A stretch of DNA of 64,000 nt from Diphasiastrum complanatum (Eukaryota; Streptophyta; Lycopodiopsida; Lycopodiales; Lycopodiaceae). The position numbers were made by a program, and so were the translations under genes. The stretch lies in NCBI GenBank assembly GCA_029204225.1, contig CM055110.1, forward strand, positions 42,081,862 to 42,145,861, read 5' to 3'. Shown piece by piece: positions 54,641 through 64,000 of the stretch (the first letter of the stretch is position 1; each line of letters begins with the position of its first letter). The notes beneath the pieces are model-generated. The model made no database searches and was not told where the DNA came from. It saw only the letters and a program-made list of their open reading frames with translations.

Positions 54641-56330
54641 TCGAGCCTATGCCATCATGCATCTGGCTCCTTCAACTAGTGTCACGTTTTTTCTTTCCGC
54701 GACACCATTATATTCGGGTGTGTACGTAGGAGTGAATTTATGCTCTATTCCTTGTTCTTGGCAGAATCTTGAAAATTTTGTGGTCTTCTACTCACTTCTA
54801 TCAAACCTGATAATCTGAATCCTCTTTGAGGTGTGTATTTCTGCAAATGCCATAAACTTCTTGAAAGAGTCAAACACTTCAAATTTTTTCTTCAAGTAAT
54901 AGATCATTGTCATCCAATTGTAGTCATCAATGAATGTCAGGAAATATCTCGATTTTTTACCAACTTTTATCAGTCCACATACATTTGAGTGGACGAGCTC
55001 AAGAACTTGTTTAGCTCTTCTTCCCATGTGCACGAATGAATTCTGATGCTATTTCTCTTTTTGACAGACTTCACAGAACTCAATATCGGGTTTGGATATT
55101 TTCAGACTTGTGACTATGTCCTTCTTGCTCATGTCGTAGAGGCTCCTCATGTTCAGATGATACATTCTTCTGTGCTAGAGTTGATCTTTGTTTTCTGATG
55201 CATTTAGTGTGCTATCAAAATTGCTGATTATCTTGGCTTGGTAGAGATTGCCTTCTCTGCATCCAACTATCAACAACTTGTTCGTTGTTTTCTCGATCAT
55301 CCGGCAAACATTGTCATTGAATAGAACTCGAATTCCAAGATTTGCCATCTTGGAGAATGATAGTAGGTCTTTTTCTAATGAGGGTACGTAGAGTGATCTT
55401 GGTAACTCCGCTTGTTTTGACAGTGTTTGTAGTTGTAGAGTTCCAATGCCCTTGACATCGTGTCAACTCCCATCACCTAGAATCACTACTCTTTTGTTTT
55501 CGAGTTCTCTGAAGTCGATCAAGATTCTTTTGTTGCAAGTGATGTGTGAGGTTGCTCCTAAACCAATGACTACATTGTGGTCTTGTTCAGTTTAGCTTGT
55601 CGAGGCTTCATCGAATATCATGAAGGCCTCATCACTTTTGTTTGCATCCTTTGACAACTCTGCAACATTCACCTTGTCAGCTTTGTTTTATTTTATTATT
55701 ATTATTTTTCGGGTTGAATATGCAGTCGTATATAGAGTGTCCCTTCTTCTTGCAATTCATGCAAGATATTGTCAAGTTAAACTAGCACTTGTTGGCTGTG
55801 TGTCCCGACTTGTGACGATGATCATTGGAGGATGTTTGTTGGTTGTTGGTGCCTCTGCTAAAAGACTTTGTGTTTGTCTTGTCGAATCTAGGTCTGGGTT
55901 TGTTCTTCTTCTTTCCCTTCATGAAAAGGGCCTTCTCCTGGTCACTACTTCCTTCTCCTTTGTCCCTCATCAGTCTCTCATCAGCGACAAGACTGATTGC
56001 TCTTTCAAATGTCATATCTGGTAGGCTCAGTATGAGCATTCTCAACGGTTGATAGGATGCAGGTAGGGATTTCATGAAGTACATCAGCTGTTGTGGTGTT
56101 GGAACCTGGTGTTCTTGCCCATATGCAGCGAGTTGAGTGAAGATCGTTTTGATCTTCTCAACATGCTGATCCAACTGGTTGTCATTTCAACTATAGATTG
56201 CAGATGATTGTGAAGATGCATCACTGAAGCGGCAGTCCTCACTTCGTACTTCTGTTTTAGTCTTTCCCATGCTTCATGGCTGCTCTCATAGTCTTCAATC
56301 TACATGAGTATTTCTTCATTGATGGACAAA
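54641..56330 (-). pseudogene. copia gag, protease and integrase core
   Basis: Gag: HVEKIKTIFTQLAAYGQEHQ, FMKSLPASYQPLRMLILSLP, then a basic linker and a knuckle end HKSGHTANKC (56174-55782), whose first cysteines lie past a frameshift. The protease region (about 55600-55300) is poorly preserved. GAG-pre-integrase: MYHLNMRSLYDMSKKDIV and CEVCQKEK (about 55180-55060). Integrase: RAKQVLELVHSNVCGLIK, YFLTFIDDYNWMTMIYYLKK (55033-54788), then TPEYNGVAERKNVTLVEGA (about 54710). The first catalytic Asp (usually HSD or HTD) is Asn here. Several stops separate the parts. Confidence 0.82.
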
Positions 56331-56582
56331 ATGATGATCGCCATTGCATGTTCATCTTTTCTAATCCACTCAGCTCTCCTTGGCTCTCCTCTGGAGGCTA
56401 CACATCTATGAATTCGGTCACCGACCATATGCCTTCATCCTTTAGAGTGTTTTGATTTTAAATTTTAGTACTCTATATAGTTTTCGCCATCAAGACTGAT
56501 TGTTATTCTCGTCTGGATCATTGTAGCCATATTGTGTTGTCTTAGAGAATCACTGTTCGGATATCATGTAGTGATAACCCCT

Positions 56583-56595
56583 GGCTTTGATACCA
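56583..56595 (-). promoter_or_regulatory. Primer-binding site
   Basis: The minus strand reads TGGTATCAAAGCC right after the 5' LTR. Confidence 0.92.
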
Positions 56596-57219
56596 TGTAG
56601 CGGAATTTTGAAGCTTTTCGTTTCTGTTTTGTTTTTCCAAGAACCTAAGCAAGTGACTACAGATCACATATCATGATAAAATTAATCGAAAAGATGACAT
56701 GACAAAGAAGAGGTGGAGAAGAGAACAATTGTATTTCTTCTTTTACGTTTCGGGTGAGTCGTTCAGTGTCTCGCTCGTTGGCGACCTGACGCCACCTCAG
56801 TCACTGTGTTCTACTCGTTGGTAGATTTCATGCACAACTCTTCACTCTATCTTCCTCTCTCGTCCTCTATCTTTGTGTTAATCAGAAACACGTATTTATC
56901 TCCACTGTGTGGAGTTTACAAGATAGTTCATCAGAGAATTACAAGCCAAGTTAATACTAATCAACTAGTTAGTTATTCTTTGTTATCGTTGTCTATTTCA
57001 GCTGAGCGTGAAGTACAATACACCACGCTCGTCGAGCTGCCAGTTGGCAGCACAAATTGTTCTCTTTCGTTTCGTGTTTTCGTCGAGTGTGTTTCATCAC
57101 CTGGTCGTCAGGCCGAATCTCAAATACTTTTCTTTCGATCTTTGGGGTATGTCTGCCCTTCGCTTCGTTTTGCTTCGTCACCTTCGCGACAAAGTTGCAG
57201 GAGTTCACAATTTCTGACA
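56596..57219 (-). repeat. 5' LTR of RT-less copia
   Basis: 624-bp repeat of 53406-54027, several percent diverged by eye. Confidence 0.93.
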
Positions 57220-57224
57220 GTAGG

Positions 57225-58436
<1,212 letters not shown>

Positions 58437-59224
58437 ATAGGGTCCTTGGCCCAAAGTAGTGTCGGTCCCTCGGCACTTGGCTGCAATTGTTGTGGAAGAC
58501 GACTGTTGTTGGCGCATTTATTGCTGGGACATGGATGCTTCAAGAAAAGCATGGATTGAATTCGCTTACTTAAAACTTGAGGCTTTATTGGATGATGACA
58601 ATCAGCAAGAACTTGGACTTGCCAGATTTTCAATAATACCCATAAGGGTCCGGTGGCCATTCCGAATAATCTTGTTCATTGACAATTGGGTAGTCGAGAC
58701 ATTCCATCAGAGTATCCCAAGATAAAGCTTGCTAATATGGTTTCTCATAGATTAGCGTAACTGCTCCCAGTGGTATTGTCATGTTTTTCCTCAATTGGTA
58801 CAGCGGATATGACATGGTTTGTTGACTGCTTAGTCTATCCAGTACTCATGATAAGCCTACACTTGAAGACTTTCTTCAATAGTCAATAGTACCGCTTGAG
58901 GACAAGGCCTTGATACTTGAAGCGCTGGCTCTTGCTGGACTGAAGGCCTATTTGGGCTTGGATTCCCTGGATTTGGTCTTTGAAGTATTGTTACACCCTG
59001 AATTGGCGTTGGTTTTGGGGTCTGTTGCATTGTGGAACAATTAGACTTTGGTCAAATCTTGCTTGTTGAAGGACAATCCTTGACCTTAGTCTTTCCCTTG
59101 TCATTGCACTTCCCATTTGAAGGTTGCGTGACTATGATTTTTTTTGGATCTTGTGCTTAACTACCTTCAAGTTGCTCTGTTACCACATGTTCCTTTTGTA
59201 ATTCATCACTAATTAATTTGTGCA
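58437..59224 (-). other. 3' internal region of gag-only element
   Basis: No pol domain is visible. A plus-strand frame 58459-58725 and minus frame 58415-58660 have no known motif. Confidence 0.5.
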
Positions 59225-60420
59225 TTAACTGCGACAATAGTTCTGATAGAACCTGTCGGAATCCTCGGTTGCCAATTTCTTGACTTCCTCAACGATTAGT
59301 GGCTTGATAGATTCTACTAGCTCTGTCTTTTGTGATGGTGTTACATATTTGCCCAAGAGTATTTCTGCGTACTTTGGGACTTTTGTCAACTTGGGTTCTT
59401 CCTCACTCATTTCATAACCTGGTGGCACTAGGATTTTTCTTTTATAGTGCGTTCTATCGAGAGGTGGAAGAGTCACCATAGGTGCATGTCGGTCTACATA
59501 TGCCAAATGCCTCCCTACTAATTGTGGATTCGCAATGAACAATCTCGGCATGGATGGTTAACTCCGCATTATGAACATGAGGGATCAAATATTGATGGAT
59601 CCCCTCAATGTGGACATTCAGCACAACAGTGTTTTCCTCCACATCCATAGCACCTAACTGAGTGCAGTATGCCAACACCTATGAGTTGATAAGCATCCAT
59701 CGGTATTTGATGTCCCTTAGGATTTTCCAGAAAATAGACTGGTTGTAGAAGAAACTCGTGATGTTGATGGGTCAATCTGACATCCATCCTTCGGATGAGT
59801 TCCTTGTCGGCTTGATTATGCTTGTGACCTTTGAACCTTTGGATCTTGTCATTGAACTTGTTGCTCTGTATTTTGTCCTTGTAAGAAGCGCGAATTCTTG
59901 ATTGGACACCTTGTGTTTGGATGATCTCCGAAGTAGAAAGTACATTTGTCATTTTCAAAAAACTTGATTGTGTGAACATAAGCTTATTGATTGTCTAAAC
60001 TTGAAGTGTAATATTCTTGGTCTTTTGCTGCACTTGATCTGCTTGACTCTGTTGTACTTAGTTGTCTTTCATAGAGTTTCATTCTTGCTTGATCATCACT
60101 CGTTGATGACTTTTGTTCCTCTGATTCTCCATCTAATGATTCAGCAATGTGATAGGAAAACCCAACATTCCACGAGAGATCTACAATTCCATCATGACAG
60201 CATCCTTATAGAGTTGTGCAAGTGATGCATAGGACGCTAATTTTTTCATACCGAATCTGTCATTTTTAGGCAGTCTAGTATAGTATTTTGCCATGATGAT
60301 CTGTTGAAAAATTGGTGGATCACAATCCTTCACTAGATGGAAGATCCGATAAGTGTAGTCTCGAATTGTTTCATCAGGGAACTTCTGTAGTTTAGATAAT
60401 TCTGCAAGAGCGATCTCCAT
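59225..60420 (-). pseudogene. Gag of the gag-only element, frameshifted
   Basis: The N-terminal part (60420-60181) reads IALAELSKLQKFPDETIRDY, then TYRIFHLVKDCDPPI and IIMAKYYTRLPKNDR, the pattern of Ty3/gypsy-type retrotransposon gag. A middle part (59979-59605) is Lys/Gln-rich and ends CYGCGGKHCCAEC, a zinc knuckle of form CX2CX3HX4C. The remaining frames (59678-59454 and 59551-59225) are hydrophilic, with LPPLDRTHYKRKILVPPGYE and no protease signature. Two or three frame changes separate the parts. The protein would have formed particles and bound RNA. Confidence 0.7.
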
Positions 60421-61130
60421 AGTTCAGCACTATAATGTCGCAAAGTAGCTGGTTGATGGATCGCTTCAGTGATGGTGCAACGGTGATGATGTTCCAACTC
60501 TATTTCTTTTTTTTTTGAATGAAAAGAAGAAAAAAAAAAAAAGTAAGTAAAAAGATTGATCAGTAAGGATAAAAAAATAAAATTGGTATGGATATAACAG
60601 ATGAGAGGAGATGGAAGATGGAATAGAGATGAAATAGAAGAGTGATTGATGGTTGGTAACTGATATGAAGATCACTCACTAAAGAGGCTTTTTCTACGTG
60701 TTTTTTTTAAGGTTTTTTTTATATATATGGGAATAGAACCGTCCAAGTTGTGGGAGGATGCTATCTAAAAGATCTCTCACCACGCTGAGGTTTTTCTTTC
60801 AATTTTTAGTTTTTTTTTTTTTATAGGAATAGAACCATTGCAGTCGTGGGAGAAGACTATCTGAAAGATAGAGTCGCTCACCAGCGAGGCTTAGGTTCTT
60901 TTTCAAATTTTAGTTTTTTAGTTTCTTTTGTACAAGCAAAAATCACAAAACAAAAAAATTGGCAAAATCTCAAAAAAAAAAAATGGCAAATCTAACACTA
61001 AACCACACTAATCTAAACCACAACATCCAGGTCTTTTTTTTGGTGAAAATGAAAGCGTAGGAGAAAAAAAAAAAAAAAAAGAGAGAGAGAAAAAAGGAAG
61101 GTGCTATGCGACGAGACGAGTGTGTGGCGC
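60421..61130 (-). other. Leader of the gag-only element
   Basis: It contains poly-A/T runs and two related units (about 60730-60790 and 60828-60890) sharing GGAATAGAACC, GTGGGAG, CTATCT-AAAGAT and CTCACCA. No gene was seen. Confidence 0.6.
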
Positions 61131-61148
61131 TCTCTGACAACGGCGCCA
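61131..61148 (-). promoter_or_regulatory. Primer-binding site, non-Met type
   Basis: The minus strand reads TGGCGCCGTTGTCAGAGA, one base from the 5' LTR. It resembles the TGGCGCCGTTG-type PBS of plant Tat/Athila gypsy elements. Confidence 0.8.
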
Positions 61149-61149
61149 T

Positions 61150-61902
61150 TGTTGTGTCGTCTTTGTAGTATAGGGTCCGAATGCTGGGAGCATCAACCCC
61201 GCCTTCACCTGCATAGCACAAGAGAGAGAGGAGAGGGAGAGAATGCCTAAGTTGAGAGAGGCTTTGGTCCCAACCTAGAGAGAGAGAGGAGAGAGGAGAG
61301 AGGAGAGAGGAGAGAGAGAATGCCTTGCCTAGAAAAGGCTTTGGGGGCTCGAGCACCTTCCCAAAGCTATTCGATCCTAACCAAGGATGGAGAAGGAAAG
61401 AAAGAGAGCTTGAATGAAATGGCAGAGCTTTATTAGAAATAGAATTGAGATACAAGACAAAGAAAATGGCTCTCTTTTATAGATTCCCAAGGTGAGCCTC
61501 CTTCACTCTGATTGGCCACTTCATTGGGCAAGGATTCTAATCCAAGCCTTTCAAAGAAACACAAGTTAAATCTAATGGTTCTAAGAAAGCACAAGACAAG
61601 TCACATGAATCATGTGAGTCTTACTTTGTGCAACTTAGATTCCTTATTTTTCTGCTTGACTTTGTGAACTTGGGCCTCAAACATATTTATTTACACCTAG
61701 GGCCCAAGTCTCTATGGAACAACTTAGAACAACTAGCAATGTGCTCATTGGGTTGGGCTTACAAACGCAGGATGTCAGCGCCCTCACACTTATTATTCTA
61801 ACTGTACAATGTATTATGGCGGGGCCCACTAGGTAAGGCTTGGACAATATTATTTTAAGTGGTGGGACCCACTTGTTTATTTATGTACATGAAATACCCA
61901 CA
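61150..61902 (-). repeat. 5' LTR of gag-only element
   Basis: 753 bp; the GA tracts are short and interrupted (GAGAGGAGAGAGG), and the spacer occurs as one shortened and one full copy. Confidence 0.88.
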
Positions 61903-63390
61903 ATTTAGGACTCCAAATTCATTTATTTTAAGAGACATTTTTCTATGGTCATAAAGGATTTTTTTAAAATAGATAGCCAAAGAGTTGTAACTTTTTAGCA
62001 CCTTTCAATAGTTTTCAACACTTTTCAGCACTTGACATGAGTAACTTTAGATGCACATATGAATCTACTGCATATTCCTAGTTACTAGAGTTATTTGGTG
62101 CACTTAACCTAGTAAGTGAACATAAGCATATGATCAAGTATTGTTTTGACAATGCAGAGTTAACAAAACTTTGTATGGAAGATTTATGGATTAACTTATA
62201 AATGATTTGGGTAAGGATCTAAATGTGGTGCCTACTTAGTTTACCTGAATGTTGGAACCTACATTAATCCACAAGAAAACAAGAAATTTACTCCACCACT
62301 AAGATCCATAACCACACACACAGGAAATTGGAAACAAGAATGATCAAGGAGCTCAAGAATGCACCAAAACTCATGGAGGGTCTTCTCATTTTAGCATGAA
62401 GTAGATACATTTACAAAAGCTCTCGGGAGTCTCTTAAATAAGCAAGAGAGCTCCTTAGGTGGCATCCTAGTGGCATTTCCACATTTCACAAACTACAAGT
62501 GGAATAATTCTCTCCACTAGAGATCACCATCAGAAGGTGGCTCACTCTACGTTCTTTCAGAGGGGTCTACTTGCGTTTATTACTTTGCCTAGAAATACTA
62601 GTTCCTACATGGTCATTCCATCTTTTGGAATTCACCGTGAGGCTTACACAGGTCTTACTTGTCATTCTTAACTAGTACTTCTCGACTCTTAGTCTTCGTT
62701 CGTCTCGTCTTCTCAGAGACCTCCTCGGTCTAAGGTGAGAGGTGCTCTTGGGTAGCTTTGGCCGAGTATCTTGGGGATTCGTCAGAATTTGCCCACATAA
62801 TCTAGTTCCATTCATCGCTGCAATATTATATGCATTGTCGCACAGTCCTCTATAACTGAAGATAGGCAAGAGAGAGTGGCACCCGACTTATTGGGATAAG
62901 TCGACTTATCGAGGAAGCCCGACTTGGCCAACATATTGGGAAGTCTGACTTGTTGACTTGTCTCGACATATCGACTCATCAACTATCCCGACTTGATTTG
63001 CCACATCAATGACTTGCTCGACATCCGAATAGTAAAGGCCTCCTCATGCTCACTTCCTATACTGTGCAACTAACTTGACAATGACAGCAGCCACCACGAT
63101 CTCCAACAAATGGCACGCATTCTCTTTGTACACTCATCTGCACAAATGTAAATTGTTTATAGATAACTATTGTTATGCTATTAACGTAAATGAATTAAAG
63201 GAAGACATTGTAGATGCTTTCATGCATCGATTCTTTCTTCAGACTAATTGCCAGTAATAAGCTTATAGCTTTTACAAAGCAGAGTTAGCTTCTTGAGCAC
63301 GTGGTTTTGCCCGCTATTGTCTTGTGCTCATAGTATCAAACTGATATGTATTTCTACACATTAATATGAAATAATCACTATCTTTTGCGT
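61903..63390. other. Unassigned DNA with a tetraloop hairpin
   Basis: No confident gene. A perfect hairpin lies at 62884-62903, followed by several CGACTT-rich repeats, and the segment from about 63045 to 63120 repeats DNA near base 433-520. The frame 63075-63257 has no known motif. Confidence 0.5.
62884..62903. other. Perfect tetraloop hairpin
   Basis: Arms CGACTTAT and ATAAGTCG with loop TGGG. A second imperfect hairpin, GACTT..CCAA-CATA-TTGG..AAGTC, follows at about 62920-62945. Confidence 0.85.
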
Positions 63391-64000
63391 TTAGAGTTCT
63401 TCTTCAATAGATATAATTTGAGATGCATGGATCTTGGCCCCTTCCAAGGTTGAATGTAGATCTTCATAAAATATGACATCTTTACTCTCAATCACTTTTG
63501 AAATAGAGAGTATAAACTCCTTGGTGGATAAGCATCCAACCATGATCCATGAGCTTGGATCATCCTTCCTCCTTGTTTCCAAGGAATATGTGCAAAGCAA
63601 ACACCTTCAAAGACACTAAGGTGATTAACCTTGGCTTCTTGAATAATACTTTATATGGTGTATTTTTATATGGTGTATTTCCTCCAAGAGAGAGCTCCAT
63701 CACTCCTCAAAGCTTTGATCTTCAATGAGAATTCCATCTCAACATATGCTTTGAATAATAGGAAATATTCATGCACCATAAATCTTGAAGAGGGAAGACA
63801 TTCTCCTTTGAAAGCTTGGATTCATAAGCAACATCAAGAGATTTTGCACTCTCTCTTGGATCCAATTTGTAGATGCTTTCATATCTAGATCCATGAGCAA
63901 GGATCTCATTATCCTTCTTGATCACACAATTGTCAATATGAAAATTGACATCAAGGCCACCATAAAGTGATTGGCCAGCACTTATAAGATTCTTTGTAAT
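63391..64000 (-). pseudogene. copia protease/integrase fragment at window edge
   Basis: The minus strand shows a protease tail with FHIDNCVIKKDNEILAHGSR, YESIYKLDPRESAKSLDVAY and ESKLSKE, wording shared with the second tandem copia. It then jumps, after a deletion, to integrase pieces IKALRSDGAL-like (about 63715) and SLETRRKDDPSS, SKVIESKDVIFYEDLHSTLE (63600-63391). Much of GAG-pre-integrase and the catalytic core is missing. The element continues beyond the window to the right. Confidence 0.8.

Larger units (their letters stand above)
53406..57219 (-). mobile_element. copia element lacking reverse transcriptase
   Basis: LTRs at 53406-54027 and 56596-57219, PBS and purine tract give a minus-strand element of 3.8 kb. 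The perfect duplication GTAGG lies at 53401-53405 and 57220-57224. The internal region is 2.57 kb and encodes gag, protease and integrase, then jumps straight to the last residues of RNase H. It is a deletion derivative that kept both LTRs. It abuts the next LTR element on its right with no spacer beyond the TSD. Confidence 0.95.

Noticed and set aside
55620-56024. 134-codon plus ORF with hydrophobic stretches
   Set aside because: It is antisense to the gag of the RT-less copia.
63075-63257. 60-codon frame as a host exon
   Set aside because: Its start region is repeated near base 485, but no splice pattern, homolog or longer frame supports a gene.

Overview
The window is plant nuclear DNA, almost certainly from a land plant with a large, repeat-rich genome. 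No ordinary host gene, tRNA, rRNA or CRISPR array could be recognised. Nearly all of it is LTR retrotransposons, mostly Ty1/copia with some Ty3/gypsy, nested in one another and in every stage of decay. Most elements carry the TGGTATCAGAGC/TGGTATCAAAGC primer-binding site (PBS) complementary to initiator tRNA-Met. GC is low, and (GA)n/(CT)n microsatellites sit inside element leaders and LTRs.

Layout. 1-4.67 kb: three copia relics, the last two joined head to head (+ then - strand) near 2.79 kb. 4.80-15.66 kb: a nearly complete but decayed copia coding region (+), split at 7330-14239 by a minus-strand gypsy-like element with recognisable LTRs, PBS and PPT but no readable genes. 15.67-17.7 kb: copia scraps around an unexplained segment with three tetraloop hairpins. 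17.77-45.18 kb: two related minus-strand copia elements in tandem, sharing one central LTR. That shared LTR (24411-35139) is split by a gypsy element (25057-34738, TSD CCTAT), which is itself split by a second gypsy/chromovirus element (25698-30438, TSD TTCAC). The second tandem copia (35140-45180) is split by a young, complete copia element at 36710-43142 (TSD TCTTC). 45.2-49.6 kb: a non-autonomous copia derivative inside a plus-strand copia relic. 49.6-53.4 kb: unassigned and AT-rich DNA plus a small copia relic. 53.4-57.2 kb: a copia element that lost its reverse transcriptase (TSD GTAGG). 57.2-61.9 kb: a gag-only LTR element with a different PBS and hugely expanded GA arrays in one LTR. 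61.9-64 kb: unassigned DNA and a final copia relic.

How the parts work together. The 36710-43142 element is the only one that looks complete. It has near-identical LTRs, PBS, polypurine tract, gag with a zinc knuckle, and pol with protease, integrase, reverse transcriptase (YVDD) and RNase H motifs. Several others look like parasites of such elements: they keep cis signals (LTR, PBS, PPT) but have lost gag, integrase, RT or all of pol. LTR-LTR divergence gives a relative order of insertion: the young copia (about 0.3-0.5 percent), then the chromovirus (about 1.5 percent), then its gypsy host (about 7 percent). These percentages are by-eye counts.

The most interesting observations are the +1 frame offset between gag and pol in the young copia, its three-fold ~184-bp leader repeat, the tetraloop hairpin cluster at 16.9 kb, the shared-LTR tandem array, and the gag-only element with its asymmetric LTR minisatellite. 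I found no convincing evidence of a completely new type of system.
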